From UBA11475 sp902486425 (GTDB lineage: Bacteria; Bacillota; Clostridia; Christensenellales; Borkfalkiaceae), in assembly GCA_902486425.1 (NCBI GenBank), contig CABTOK010000004.1, positions 105,675 to 169,674 of the forward strand: a DNA stretch of 64,000 nucleotides, read 5' to 3'. The position numbers were made by a program, and so were the translations under genes. Shown in pieces: positions 9,064 through 17,835 of the stretch (positions within the stretch are counted from its first letter, which is position 1; each line of letters starts with the position of its first letter). The notes beneath the pieces are model-generated. The model ran no database searches, was not told where the DNA came from, and saw nothing but the letters and a program-made list of their open reading frames with translations.

Positions 9064-10014
9064 TTAAAAATTTTCGATTTCTATTCCGTTTTCCGTTTCT
9101 GTAACGTTAAAAAGCGCGGCTGTTTCCGGAATATCTTTATCGGGATCGCCGTCTTTTAAGAAGCCGCCGTTCGGCGTGTGAAATGTCATCGCAACCGTAT
9201 GGTCGTTTTTCATAAAAAGCATCGGATGTCCGCCGTCGTGAACCCATTCTTTTTTAAGGTTCCTGGCGTAAAGCGGAGTTTTGCCGTGCGACCAGTTCCC
9301 GGTAAGTTTGCCGTTATCGGACTCGGAAAGCCCGACTACGTAATACCCGTTTTCATAGTTCGACCAGATCATGTAAAGATTTCCGTTTGAAGAAAACATA
9401 AACGGGGCTTCCGCTACTCTGTCGTTCGTCCAGCAGGGATCGTCGGCTTTGAAAAGAGTGAACGGCGTGCCGGCGGTTTCGGTAAGATCGTCCGAAAGTC
9501 CGACCGCTTCTATTTTGCCGACGCCGTCTTCTTCGGTCGTAAAACATCTCGAATAAACGAGATAAGGGGTGTCGTTTTCTATCCACAAAGTCCCGTCGAT
9601 TACGTCTTTGTTTTCGAGCGGGAAGGAAGCGATTTTTATAAACCTGCCGAAGGGAGAAACCGATTTTGCGATAAAAATAACGTCGCGCGCATTTTTTGTT
9701 TTTGCCTTTGCCGAAGTTATAAGGTAGTAATGACCTTTATAAAAATGCACTTCGGGCGCCCAGAATCTGTCGGTAAGGTTGTCCGCGTCGCCGTCTCTGT
9801 ATACGTGGAAAGATTCGCTCCAGTTTTCGAGATCGCGGCTGACGTGGCAACTTACGCCGTCCGGAGACGACTTATAAAGAATATAAGTTCCGCCGTAATT
9901 TAAAATGAACGGATCTCTTATGTGAATTTCTTTAAGCTTAAGGGGATAATAAAGGCAGTTGACCGAACCCGGGACGGGAACGGTTGCCGTGATTTCGGAA
10001 TTCAAGAAGTTCAT
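9064..10014 (-). CDS. Glycoside hydrolase family 43-like protein
   Basis: GH43-type five-bladed beta-propeller enzyme, a family that removes or cleaves arabinose and xylose units in plant polysaccharides. The expected acidic triad can be placed: Asp in IRDPF (about residue 34, general base), Asp in VIDGTLW (about 138, pKa modulator) and Glu in VAEAPF (about 202, general acid); WAPEVHFYKGHYYL is a typical blade segment. The 316 residues show no signal peptide, so the enzyme is probably intracellular and acts on imported oligosaccharides. ATG 10014 has an AGGA site 11 bases upstream. Substrate specificity (arabinanase, arabinofuranosidase or xylosidase) cannot be called. Confidence 0.85.
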   Translation of the reverse strand: MNFLNSEITATVPVPGSVNCLYYPLKLKEIHIRDPFILNYGGTYILYKSSPDGVSCHVSRDLENWSESFHVYRDGDADNLTDRFWAPEVHFYKGHYYLITSAKAKTKNARDVIFIAKSVSPFGRFIKIASFPLENKDVIDGTLWIENDTPYLVYSRCFTTEEDGVGKIEAVGLSDDLTETAGTPFTLFKADDPCWTNDRVAEAPFMFSSNGNLYMIWSNYENGYYVVGLSESDNGKLTGNWSHGKTPLYARNLKKEWVHDGGHPMLFMKNDHTVAMTFHTPNGGFLKDGDPDKDIPETAALFNVTETENGIEIENF

Positions 10015-10109
10015 ATGTTAAAGTATTCCTGTTTTTTGTAAGATTATTTTCGATAAAACAAGCGGGTTAAAGCTTTATTTAAACGACTTGCATAACGTAC
10101 CGTATAATT

Positions 10110-10137
10110 ATTATAACACGATTAAAAAAAATTGCAA
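10110..10137 (-). promoter_or_regulatory. Probable promoter of the GH43 gene
   Basis: On the minus strand TTGCAA, 16-base spacer, TATAAT. The leader is about 90 bases. Confidence 0.6.
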
Positions 10138-10247
10138 GAAGTAACGCGAAAATTAAACTACTTTTACGCGGCGTTTTTTCGGTTTTGCGGTAAAACCCGC
10201 CGTACGGTCCCGAATAACGGATAAAAATCGAAATCGGGTTCAAATCG

Positions 10248-10276
10248 TTGTCGATTTCGTTAATTTGTGTTAAAAT
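10248..10276 (+). promoter_or_regulatory. Probable promoter of the ecf operon with an overlapping inverted repeat
   Basis: TTGTCG, 17-base spacer, TAAAAT. The -35 region is overlapped by an 8-bp inverted repeat, CGAAATCG (about 10229-10236) and CGATTTCG (about 10252-10259), which could be an operator. Confidence 0.5.
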
Positions 10277-10296
10277 ATATTTTCAGAGGAATTTTT

Positions 10297-11127
10297 ATGT
10301 CTTATATAAAAACCGAAAACCTTACCTACGAATACACAAAAGGGGTAAAGGCTTTAAAAAACGTGAATATCGGAATAAATAAAGGCGAATACGTGGCGAT
10401 TATCGGACACAACGGTTCCGGCAAATCGACTCTTGCGAAGCTTTTTAACGGACTTTTGCAGCCGACTTCGGGTAAAGTTTTCGTAAACGGAACCGACACG
10501 TCGGATAAGCAGAAACTTTTTGACGTGCGTAAAACCGTAGGGGTGGTTTTTCAGAACCCCGACAACCAGCTCGTCGCTTCGATCGTTGAAGACGATCTCG
10601 CCTTCGGTCCCGAAAATCTCGGCGTCCCGCGCGAAGAAATAGGTAAGCGCATCGACTACGCTCTTAAAGCATGCGATATCGAGAAGTTCCGCAACTCCAC
10701 TCCCTCAAAACTTTCGGGCGGACAGAAACAGAGAGTCGCTATAGCCGGCGTTCTCGCCGTTATGCCGGAAGTAATGATATTCGACGAAGCCACGGCGATG
10801 CTCGATCCGAAAGGCAGGAACGAAGTTTTATCCGTGTCGGACAAACTCAATAAAGAAAACGGAATTACCGTTATAAACATCACTCACTATATGGACGAAG
10901 TCGTCCGTGCGGACAGAGTAATAGTATTGAACGACGGCGAAGTTTACGCCGAAGGTACGCCCGAAGAGATTTTTAAAAGAGCGGACGAACTCGAATCTTT
11001 GGGGCTTTCGGTTCCGACCGCGTGCCGAATCGCTCTCGATCTGAAAAAGAAGGGCGTAGATCTCGGCGAACCGCTTACAGACGAGGAATTGGGGGATAAG
11101 TTATGCGAATTGTTTGCAAAGATTTAA
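10297..11127 (+). CDS. ecfA1: Energy-coupling factor transporter ATPase EcfA1
   Basis: One of two ATPases that power ECF-type vitamin and trace-nutrient importers, with EcfA2, the EcfT scaffold and exchangeable S components. Walker A GHNGSGKST (37-45), Q-loop FQNPDNQ, signature LSGGQKQR (about 139-146), Walker B MIFDEA and H-loop THYMDE are intact. I chose ATG 10297 because an AGAGGA site lies 6 bases upstream; an ATG ten codons earlier lacks one. The gene overlaps ecfA2 by 25 bases, indicating translational coupling. Conserved Firmicutes block continuing through truA to rpsI. Confidence 0.95.
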   Translation: MSYIKTENLTYEYTKGVKALKNVNIGINKGEYVAIIGHNGSGKSTLAKLFNGLLQPTSGKVFVNGTDTSDKQKLFDVRKTVGVVFQNPDNQLVASIVEDDLAFGPENLGVPREEIGKRIDYALKACDIEKFRNSTPSKLSGGQKQRVAIAGVLAVMPEVMIFDEATAMLDPKGRNEVLSVSDKLNKENGITVINITHYMDEVVRADRVIVLNDGEVYAEGTPEEIFKRADELESLGLSVPTACRIALDLKKKGVDLGEPLTDEELGDKLCELFAKI

Positions 11128-11975
11128 AATATACTTACGAACCCAAAGCAAAAAACAAGACTTACGCTTTAAACGGCGTGGAGCTTACTATCGAAGAAGG
11201 CGATTTTTTCGGGATTGTCGGAAAAACGGGCAGCGGCAAATCGACTTTCGTACAGCATCTCGATGCGATAGTGCGGGTGCAGAAAAATTCCGGAGAACTA
11301 ACCGTCGGGGAATTCGATCTTGCAGATACGAAGAAAAAAGATTTCAGAGATTTAAGAAAAAAGGTCGGAATGGTGTTTCAGTACCCCGAGTATCAGCTTT
11401 TTGCGGAGACGGTGGAAGCGGACGTAGAATTCGGACTTAAAAATTACTTCCCGGAAATGGACGAGATAAACCGCAAAAACGCCGTGAGATATGCGCTCGA
11501 AGCGGTAGGTCTCGACTATCTTAAAATAAAAAACAAATCGCCGTTCGACTTGTCCGGCGGGCAAAAAAGAAGAGTGGCGATCGCGGGCGTTATCGTAACC
11601 AAGCCCGAAATTTTGGTTCTGGACGAACCGGCTTCGGGACTCGATCCCGAAGGGAAAAAAGAACTATTCAGGCTTTTGCACGAGCTGCATAAGGATTTTG
11701 CGAAAACCGTTATAGTGGTTTCGCACGATATGAACGTCATAACCGAAAATTGCAACCGCGCCGCCATATTTGCCGACGGTAAAATAGTAAAAAGCGGAAC
11801 GCCGAAGGAAGTATTTTCGGACGAGGCGGAGATCGAAAGTTACGGACTCAATCTTCCGACGACCGTTTATCTTACTAATCGTCTTAAAGAAGCGGGCATA
11901 GAAATAGATTCGGATCTTACCGTAAAAGACTTTACCGAAACGCTTTACGGGACGATAAAGGAGACCGGAAGATGA
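11103..11975 (+). CDS. ecfA2: Energy-coupling factor transporter ATPase EcfA2
   Basis: Second ATPase of the ECF module; forms a heterodimer with EcfA1. Walker A GKTGSGKST (40-48), Q-loop FQYPEYQLF, signature LSGGQKRR (about 149), Walker B ILVLDEP and the VSHDM switch are all present. A GGGGGA site lies inside the end of ecfA1. The last bases overlap the ecfT start (ATGA type overlap), so the three subunits are translationally linked. Confidence 0.95.
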   Translation: MRIVCKDLKYTYEPKAKNKTYALNGVELTIEEGDFFGIVGKTGSGKSTFVQHLDAIVRVQKNSGELTVGEFDLADTKKKDFRDLRKKVGMVFQYPEYQLFAETVEADVEFGLKNYFPEMDEINRKNAVRYALEAVGLDYLKIKNKSPFDLSGGQKRRVAIAGVIVTKPEILVLDEPASGLDPEGKKELFRLLHELHKDFAKTVIVVSHDMNVITENCNRAAIFADGKIVKSGTPKEVFSDEAEIESYGLNLPTTVYLTNRLKEAGIEIDSDLTVKDFTETLYGTIKETGR

Positions 11976-12784
11976 AAGACATGGCTTTCGGACAGTTTTA
12001 TCCGGCAAATTCGTTCGTCCACAAAATGGACGCGAGAATTAAAATTTTATTATCCATAGCCTACCTCGTGGCGGTGTTTCTGATAAAGGAATTTGTGTTT
12101 TGGGGATTTCTGGCGGCGGCGGTGTTCATCGTGGTTGCGTGCATATTTTCTAAAGTTCCCGTTTTTAAGGTAATCGGCAGCGTTAAGGCGATACTGGTGT
12201 TTGTAATTCTGTCCGCGGTGTTACAGATTTTTTTCAACAAAGACGGTAATATAGTAGTTAATTGGTGGATATTCAAAATAACCGATATAGGGCTTAAAAA
12301 GGCGGCGTTCATCGTTCTCCGGATAATGCTCGTCGTTATGGGAACGTCTCTTTTAACGCTTACGACCACGCCCGTGGCTCTCGCCGACGGGATAGAAAGT
12401 CTTCTTACGCCGCTCAGACTTATAAAGTTTCCCGTGCATGAATTTGCTCTCATAATGAGCATAGCTTTAAGATATATTCCTACGCTGCTTGACGAAACGG
12501 ACAGAATAATAAAGGCGCAGAAGGCAAGGGGAGCGGACTTCGAATCGGGCGGCTTATTTAAAAGAGCGAAGGCTATGATTCCCGTGCTTATTCCTTTGCT
12601 TATAAGCTCTTTCCGACGCGCGGATGAACTTGCCGACGCGATGGAAGCAAGATGCTATTCTGGAGCTAAGGGCAGGACAAAGTACAAAAAGGCTAAACTC
12701 GGCTGGAGAGATCTTCTGGGAACACTGTTTACGGCAGGACTTATCGTAGCGGTCTGCATGCTTAACGGCTGGATAAAAATCTGA
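11972..12784 (+). CDS. ecfT: Energy-coupling factor transporter transmembrane protein EcfT
   Basis: Membrane scaffold joining the EcfA ATPases to substrate-specific S components. The 270 residues have several hydrophobic helices at the N-terminus, then the two conserved Ala-Arg coupling motifs (KAQKARGADF and AMEARCYSG) that contact the ATPases, and one last helix. It starts inside the ecfA2 stop region. No S component is encoded beside it, as expected for a shared group II module; queT at 20.7 kb is a likely client. Confidence 0.94.
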   Translation: MKDMAFGQFYPANSFVHKMDARIKILLSIAYLVAVFLIKEFVFWGFLAAAVFIVVACIFSKVPVFKVIGSVKAILVFVILSAVLQIFFNKDGNIVVNWWIFKITDIGLKKAAFIVLRIMLVVMGTSLLTLTTTPVALADGIESLLTPLRLIKFPVHEFALIMSIALRYIPTLLDETDRIIKAQKARGADFESGGLFKRAKAMIPVLIPLLISSFRRADELADAMEARCYSGAKGRTKYKKAKLGWRDLLGTLFTAGLIVAVCMLNGWIKI

Positions 12785-12800
12785 CGGCAAAGGGGTAAAA

Positions 12801-13565
12801 ATGAACGTAAAAATAACCGTGTCTTACGACGGAACGAATTACTCCGGCTGGCAGATTCAAAAGAACGGGATAACTGTGCAGGAAGAAATCGAAAAGGCGA
12901 TAAAAGACCTTTGCGGTACGGTTTCGGGCGTAACGGGTTCCGGAAGAACGGACGCCGGAGTGCATGCGGAAGGACAGGTGGCGAACTTTAAGACGGACTT
13001 TAGGCTTCCTCCCGAAAAATTTGCGCCGGCTCTCAACGCAAGACTTCCGGAAAGCGTGAGAATATTAAAATCCGAAGAAGCGGCAGACGATTTTAACGCT
13101 CGCTTTTCCGCAAAAAGAAAGACCTACGTCTATTCGCTGTACGTTTCGGATAAAACTTTGCCGCTTTTAAATAGGTATGCGGCAAGAGTTAATACCTTTG
13201 ATTTATCGGCAGCCAGGGAAGCGGCGAAAATAATAAAAGGCAAGCACGACTTCAAACCGTTTTCGGCAAACGGAACGGACATAAAAGACACCGTGAGGAC
13301 GGTCTATTCGATCGGAATAAAAAAGGACGGCGAGCTTTACCGCGTTTCAGTTACGGGCAACGGGTTTTTATATAAAGAAGTCCGCATTATCGTCGGAACG
13401 CTTCTTGCGGTTTCGGAAGGCAAGCTTACGCCGGAAGATATAAACAAGATTTTCGGAACGGGAATAAGACCGGAGTTTATAACCGTGGCTCCCGCGAGGG
13501 GGCTTACGCTGAAAAAGGTCGAATATAAAGAGAGTAAAATAAAAAATAAAACAGGACATATTTAA
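12801..13565 (+). CDS. truA: tRNA pseudouridine synthase A
   Basis: Converts uridines 38-40 of the tRNA anticodon stem-loop to pseudouridine. The catalytic Asp is D51 in GRTDAGVHA, and the ARFSAKRKTY and GNGFLY motifs are present; 254 residues is the normal length. It follows ecfT by 16 bases with an AAAGGGGT-type site, consistent with one transcript, the usual arrangement in Firmicutes. Confidence 0.95.
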   Translation: MNVKITVSYDGTNYSGWQIQKNGITVQEEIEKAIKDLCGTVSGVTGSGRTDAGVHAEGQVANFKTDFRLPPEKFAPALNARLPESVRILKSEEAADDFNARFSAKRKTYVYSLYVSDKTLPLLNRYAARVNTFDLSAAREAAKIIKGKHDFKPFSANGTDIKDTVRTVYSIGIKKDGELYRVSVTGNGFLYKEVRIIVGTLLAVSEGKLTPEDINKIFGTGIRPEFITVAPARGLTLKKVEYKESKIKNKTGHI

Positions 13566-13623
13566 AAATAGTCGATTATTTGTTGATAACCGCAAAAATT
13601 TAAACGCAAACCGCGAAAATCGC

Positions 13624-13652
13624 TTGACATATCGGGTTTGCTGTTTTATTAT
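13624..13652 (+). promoter_or_regulatory. Sigma-A promoter of rplM-rpsI
   Basis: TTGACA, 17-base spacer, TATTAT. It begins 60 bases after truA and gives the ribosomal protein pair its own leader of about 95 bases. Confidence 0.85.
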
Positions 13653-13658
13653 TATTAA

Positions 13659-13755
13659 GCTAAAAAGTTTTATAAAGGAAAATTCGTAGCTCGGCAAGGA
13701 CTAGCCCCCCGAACCGACAACGCTTTTTATTTTTTAGAAATTAAGGAGATTGACA
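13659..13755 (+). promoter_or_regulatory. Candidate ribosomal protein L13 autoregulatory leader
   Basis: Transcribed leader upstream of rplM-rpsI. An L13 leader (Rfam L13_leader) is known at exactly this place in low-GC Gram-positives. Here GGC/GCC and TCGG/CCGA segments around 13691-13722 can pair, followed by a T-rich stretch. The call is mainly positional; I did not verify the consensus. Confidence 0.4.
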
Positions 13756-14190
13756 ATGAGTACCTACATGGCAAAAGCTGAAAATGTAGAAAGAAAGTGG
13801 TATATCGTCGACGCGACGGACGTTCCTCTCGGAAGACTCGCTTCGCAGGTAGCCGCGGTTTTAAGAGGTAAAAATAAACCTACGTTCACTCCGAACGTAG
13901 ATACGGGCGATTTCGTGATAATAATTAACACCGACAAGGTGGTTCTTACCGGCAAAAAGCTCGAAAAGAAGATGTACAGACATCACACCGGACACGTCGG
14001 CGGTCTTAAAGAAGTTTCTTACGGAACTTTAATGAACGAAAAGTCGGATTTCGTCGTTTACAACGCGGTTAAAGGCATGCTTCCCAAGAACAGCCTCGGC
14101 GCAAAAATGATGAAAAAGTGCAAAATTTACAAAGGCAGCGAACATAAGCACGAAGCTCAGCAGCCCGTTGCTTTGACTATCGTAAGATAA
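13756..14190 (+). CDS. rplM: Large ribosomal subunit protein uL13
   Basis: 50S subunit assembly protein. The 144 residues carry the family signatures RKWYIVDATDVPLGRLAS and the MLPKNSLG segment. I chose ATG 13756, placed 5 bases after an AAGGAGAT site; a TTG two codons earlier overlaps that site. Followed 11 bases later by rpsI. Confidence 0.97.
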   Translation: MSTYMAKAENVERKWYIVDATDVPLGRLASQVAAVLRGKNKPTFTPNVDTGDFVIIINTDKVVLTGKKLEKKMYRHHTGHVGGLKEVSYGTLMNEKSDFVVYNAVKGMLPKNSLGAKMMKKCKIYKGSEHKHEAQQPVALTIVR

Positions 14191-14201
14191 GAGGTGTAAT
14201 T

Positions 14202-14615
14202 ATGGCAAAAACGACAAGCAAAAAGAAAGTTCAATACTGGGGAACCGGCAGAAGAAAGTCCGCTATAGCGAGAGTAAGACTCGTTCCCGGCGGCGACGGC
14301 ACCATCACCATCAATAAAAAATCCATCGACGATTACTTCGATCTCGAAACGATGAAGTTTATCGTTCGTCAGCCTCTCGTTCTTACGGAAACCGCGGCTA
14401 AATACGACGTTCTTGTAAACGTTACCGGCGGCGGTAACAACGGTCAGGCGGGCGCTATCCGTCACGGCATTTCGAGAGCTCTTCTCGAAGCGGAACCCGA
14501 AACGAGAGAAGCCCTTAAAAAAGCAGGCTTCTTAACGAGAGATTCCAGAATGAAGGAAAGAAAGAAATACGGCTTGAAGAAAGCTCGTAAAGCTCCGCAG
14601 TTCAGCAAGAGATAA
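14202..14615 (+). CDS. rpsI: Small ribosomal subunit protein uS9
   Basis: 30S subunit protein whose C-terminal tail reaches the P-site tRNA. The 137 residues contain GTGRRKSAIARVRL, the GGGNNGQAGAIRHGISRAL motif and the invariant C-terminus QFSKR. Preceded by AAGAGGTG. Second gene of the L13-S9 operon; a strong terminator follows. Confidence 0.97.
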   Translation: MAKTTSKKKVQYWGTGRRKSAIARVRLVPGGDGTITINKKSIDDYFDLETMKFIVRQPLVLTETAAKYDVLVNVTGGGNNGQAGAIRHGISRALLEAEPETREALKKAGFLTRDSRMKERKKYGLKKARKAPQFSKR

Positions 14616-14660
14616 TTTTTATCCGTCTGAAAACGGAACATTCAAACAAACTAAAATCGA

Positions 14661-14687
14661 AAAGCGACGCCTTTGCGTCGCTTTTTT
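14661..14687 (+). terminator. Intrinsic terminator of rplM-rpsI
   Basis: Perfect stem AAAGCGACGC / GCGTCGCTTT around a CTTT loop, then a T run. Confidence 0.92.
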
Positions 14688-14986
14688 CATGCCGTTTAAA
14701 AACAAATAAAACTTACGTGCGGCGGAGAAAAGACGATTTATTACAAAATACGCTATAAAAAGCGTTTTTTATTTATTTTTTCGTAAGCTGAAGCATATAA
14801 GTTAATATAGTACTATAATAAGATAAATCATTATAGAGTAATTTGTATATACTAAAAAATTACTTATAAAATCACGAAGTCTGCGGATTTTATAACCGTA
14901 CGCGAAAAAGCGGAAAACTCTGAAGAACAAGAGAAAAGTCGTTTACCTGAAACGGCTTGGCGCGATTAAAAATTCGGCGGTATAAA
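14688..14986. other. AT-rich intergenic stretch
   Basis: About 300 bases between rpsI and the next gene. It holds a weak second terminator-like hairpin (ACGC / GCGT followed by T residues, about 14748-14770) and several TATAAT-like strings near 14814 without a convincing -35. I see no gene. Confidence 0.5.
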
Positions 14987-15979
14987 ATGGCTTTTTATAA
15001 AAAAACGCTTCTCATGAAGGAAGAAGCGGAAGGCTTCTCGAAAAACGGGAAAAAGGTTTCGGGCGTAGTAAATATTTTTTACGAAGACGGAAAACTATGG
15101 CTAAGCGCGACGTTTTTGAATCTGAAAGATCTTACGGACGGCGAATACTTTTTTAAAATGGCGACCGAAAGTTTCTGCTCTGGCGAAACTCTCGGACGGT
15201 CTGTTTATTCGGCCTATGCGGAATTTTCGGCTGACGGAAAAATCAAAATAAACCCCGAAAATTTCACGTGCGATTTCATATTGTTTTATAAAAATCCCGC
15301 AGGGATAAAAGCCGTTGCTTTTGCCGACGGACTTAAAAAGTATTCCGCCGCATATTACGAAAAACTTTTCAAACCGAAAGCCGGGTTCTTTGAAGACGAC
15401 GAACAGCCCGGAAAAACGGAGAAAATAGAAAATCAAAAAGAAGCAAAAACGGTTTACGACGACGAAAAGATTGCGGAAGAAAACTATTACGAATTTGAAA
15501 AATCGAATAAAATTACGGGGGAAGACGGTGAAGAAGAAAAACATGGTGTTGAAGATGCTGCTCCTGAAAAAGCGGACGAAAGAAAAGCGGCGGAAAAAGA
15601 TGTTAAAACTGACGTCGATGAAGATGAGGGGGACTATTTCGAAACGGAAAGCGGAAAATTTTTCGAGTCCGTAAAAGGCGATATAGAAGCCGCCTTCGAT
15701 TTGTACGAAACCGACGAATATCTTACCGACGTCATTCCCGATTCCAGATTCGTGAAGGTTACGGGGGATAAAGAATTTTCTTTCGGCGTAATCCGTGAGG
15801 CGGGCGAGCCTAAATACGTTTGTTACGGAATAAAGGGAGAATACTCGAAAGATCCGCCCGAAAAATTAAAGGGGATCGCTTCGTTTGTTCCTAAAAGCAT
15901 TTACGACGATTCGGGCGACGGGTACTGGGTGATATTTCAGGACGCGAAGACCGGTAAGTGTATAAGAACCGACGTGTAA
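14987..15979 (+). CDS. Conserved hypothetical protein with two domains joined by an acidic linker
   Basis: Not assignable to a named family by eye. The first 145 residues look like a compact domain with repeated F/Y and charged residues (GRSVYSAYAEFSADGKI). Residues about 145-230 are a very Glu/Lys/Asp-rich linker. The last 90 residues form a second domain, with VCYGIKGEYSKDPP and GYWVIFQDAKTGKCI, that I have seen at the C-terminus of other clostridial hypothetical proteins. No signal or membrane segment. I chose ATG 14987 over a TTG ten codons upstream, though the ribosome-binding site is weak. Confidence 0.7.
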   Translation: MAFYKKTLLMKEEAEGFSKNGKKVSGVVNIFYEDGKLWLSATFLNLKDLTDGEYFFKMATESFCSGETLGRSVYSAYAEFSADGKIKINPENFTCDFILFYKNPAGIKAVAFADGLKKYSAAYYEKLFKPKAGFFEDDEQPGKTEKIENQKEAKTVYDDEKIAEENYYEFEKSNKITGEDGEEEKHGVEDAAPEKADERKAAEKDVKTDVDEDEGDYFETESGKFFESVKGDIEAAFDLYETDEYLTDVIPDSRFVKVTGDKEFSFGVIREAGEPKYVCYGIKGEYSKDPPEKLKGIASFVPKSIYDDSGDGYWVIFQDAKTGKCIRTDV

Positions 15980-16012
15980 GGAGTGTTTTGCCGCACGCCG
16001 TAAAAGCGGGGC

Positions 16013-16041
16013 TTGACTTAAAGTAAAAAAAGGCGTATACT
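16013..16041 (+). promoter_or_regulatory. Promoter giving a probably leaderless transcript
   Basis: TTGACT, 17-base spacer, TATACT. The -10 ends 6 bases before the ATG at 16048, so the expected transcription start falls on or beside the start codon. No ribosome-binding site is present. Confidence 0.75.
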
Positions 16042-16047
16042 TAGCTT

Positions 16048-17124
16048 ATGAAGATTCTTAAAAAAGTTTTAAAGATAGTTTTAATACTCTTTTTAATTCT
16101 TATTCTGATCGTCGGCGGTTACGTCGCTTACGTTATGATAAGCTACGACAGAATAGAAGACAACCTTAAGCTCGACACGGTAAACGGTAGCGGTTCGACG
16201 GACCTGTCTGTCGGAAACACGTACACGGCAGTAACGCAGAACTTCGGGTTCGGCGCGTATACGAGAGATTTTACCTTCTTTATGGACGGCGGAAAAGATT
16301 CGAGAGCGAAGAGTAAAGAAAGCGTTAACGAATGTATACGGAAGGCTTACGATGAAATAAGCGGATTTAATCCCGATTTTATTCTTATGCAGGAGATCGA
16401 CACAAACTCCACTCGCAGCCATAAGGTTAACGAAAAGGAAGCCTTTGACAATCTGTTCGAAGAGTATTCGAAAACCTTCGCAGTGAATTATCACTCGGCG
16501 TATCTTATGTGGCCGCTCTTTAAGCCGCACGGAAAGTCGAACAGCGGCATGGCGACTTATTCGAAGTACAACATTGTTTCTGCCGAAAGGAAAAGCCTGC
16601 CGATTTCTACGGGATTTTCGAAATTTCTGGATCTCGACAGATGCTATTCGATATCGAAGATCAAGTGTGAAAACGGTAAATATCTTGTCGTATTCAACGT
16701 ACATACTTCCGCTTACGGCGGCAGCGACGAGATAAGAGAAGCTCAGATGAACAAGCTGTTTTCGGACATGAAAACGGAATACGACGCAGGTAATTACGTT
16801 ATCTGCGGCGGAGACTTCAATCACGACTTCACGGGGACTTCGACAAAGGATCTGAACGGCGGCGAAAGCGCAGATTTCGGTTGGGCGCAACCCTTCCCGG
16901 ACAAGCTTATTCCCGAAGGATTTAAAAAAGTTACCGCTTATACGGACGGACTTAATCCCACATGCCGCAACTGCGACGTGCCTTATAAGGAAGGTAACTT
17001 TACGATAATAGTGGACGGGTTTATAACTTCCGCCAACGTTACCGTAAATACGGTTAAAAACATAGTGACGGGCTTTGAATATTCCGACCATAACCCCGTA
17101 GTCATGCAGTTCAAGCTTAACTGA
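16048..17124 (+). CDS. Membrane-anchored endonuclease/exonuclease/phosphatase family protein
   Basis: EEP-fold Mg2+-dependent phosphodiesterase/phosphatase; members act on DNA, phosphoinositides or sphingomyelin. One N-terminal membrane helix (residues about 8-31) anchors the domain outside the cell. Catalytic motifs: ILMQEIDTN (metal-binding Glu), VICGGDFNHDF (Asp/Asn) and YSDHNPVVM (Asp-His). 358 residues, complete. A consensus promoter lies so close to the ATG that the mRNA is probably leaderless. The substrate cannot be predicted. Confidence 0.88.
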   Translation: MKILKKVLKIVLILFLILILIVGGYVAYVMISYDRIEDNLKLDTVNGSGSTDLSVGNTYTAVTQNFGFGAYTRDFTFFMDGGKDSRAKSKESVNECIRKAYDEISGFNPDFILMQEIDTNSTRSHKVNEKEAFDNLFEEYSKTFAVNYHSAYLMWPLFKPHGKSNSGMATYSKYNIVSAERKSLPISTGFSKFLDLDRCYSISKIKCENGKYLVVFNVHTSAYGGSDEIREAQMNKLFSDMKTEYDAGNYVICGGDFNHDFTGTSTKDLNGGESADFGWAQPFPDKLIPEGFKKVTAYTDGLNPTCRNCDVPYKEGNFTIIVDGFITSANVTVNTVKNIVTGFEYSDHNPVVMQFKLN

Positions 17125-17148
17125 AAAATTATAAACCAAATCGCAAAC

Positions 17149-17182
17149 AAAAGACCTTCCCGCATGCTCGGGAGGGTCTTTT
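17149..17182 (+). terminator. Intrinsic terminator of the EEP gene
   Basis: Stem AAAAGACCTTCCCG with CGGGAGGGTCTTTT, ending in a T run. Confidence 0.9.
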
Positions 17183-17202
17183 AAGCAAGTGTGTAAGAAT
17201 TG

Positions 17203-17233
17203 TCCGTAACGAATATCCGCGTTACGGATTTTT
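17203..17233. terminator. Hairpin between convergent genes
   Basis: A 9-bp perfect stem, TCCGTAACG (17203-17211) with CGTTACGGA (17220-17228), followed on the plus strand by five T. Probable backup terminator for the plus-strand gene; its role for the minus-strand gene is less clear. Confidence 0.6.
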
Positions 17234-17249
17234 CGGACTACCGGGGCAA

Positions 17250-17621
17250 TCAGATTTTTATCGGTTTGTTTTTAGTCGTTATAGTTTCGTGTTTTACGAC
17301 GGTGCCGCTTTTTAAGTAAACGGAAATTAAAGGATTATCCGAAAAATCGACGTAACTTTTGCTTTTTACGAGAGCCTTACGGGGCGTTTCCGAAGGCTTA
17401 TCCGTAGTATGGGCACTTTGATTTTCGGACGTAAAATTTCCGAATGCGTTTATAAGATTTTTGGTTTTTTCCGGATCGGATAAAAGATTTTTTAAAATTC
17501 CGCCGGAAAAAAGAGAAGATTTTTGCGGAGCGCCGCCGTCCGGTTGCTTCTCTCCGCCGCTTTTGTCGCCGCCGCCCGTGAACAATCCGTCCAAAAGACT
17601 TTTTATAAGTCCGCCGTTCAT
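17250..17621 (-). CDS. Small hypothetical protein, Gly/Ser/Lys-rich
   Basis: Unrecognised 123-residue protein. A good AAAGGAG site lies 6 bases before ATG 17621, supporting a real gene. The N-terminus MNGGLIKSLLDGLFTGGG and the SGGILKNLLSDPEKTKNLINAF segment suggest two short amphipathic helices separated by a disordered Gly/Pro/Gln-rich stretch; no signal or membrane segment. It runs divergently from the lipoprotein gene at 17836. Function unknown. Confidence 0.65.
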   Translation of the reverse strand: MNGGLIKSLLDGLFTGGGDKSGGEKQPDGGAPQKSSLFSGGILKNLLSDPEKTKNLINAFGNFTSENQSAHTTDKPSETPRKALVKSKSYVDFSDNPLISVYLKSGTVVKHETITTKNKPIKI

Positions 17622-17691
17622 AAATTCTCCTTTATTTTTACAAAAAGCGGTTTAACGCCGCCCGAAAAGCGAAAAAAATTTTAAAAAAATA

Positions 17692-17720
17692 TTGCAATAA
17701 ATTTATTTATAGTATATAAT
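17692..17720 (+). promoter_or_regulatory. Promoter of the lipoprotein gene
   Basis: TTGCAA, 17-base spacer, TATAAT; the leader is about 110 bases. Confidence 0.65.
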
Positions 17721-17835
17721 TATAAATACTTATGGTTAAATACCGTTATTGCGCTCTGTCTTAAAGGCAACGGGCGTAAAAGTATTCGGCATAAGGAATA
17801 TTACACTACTAAAATATTTAACAACGGAGTAAATT

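Noticed and set aside
13750..13755. TTG start for rplM two codons upstream of ATG
   Set aside because: It lies on the AAGGAGAT ribosome-binding site; the ATG at 13756 has ideal spacing.
16093..17139. Long minus-strand open frame opposite the EEP gene
   Set aside because: A shadow of the EEP gene caused by codon bias; no motif or start signal.
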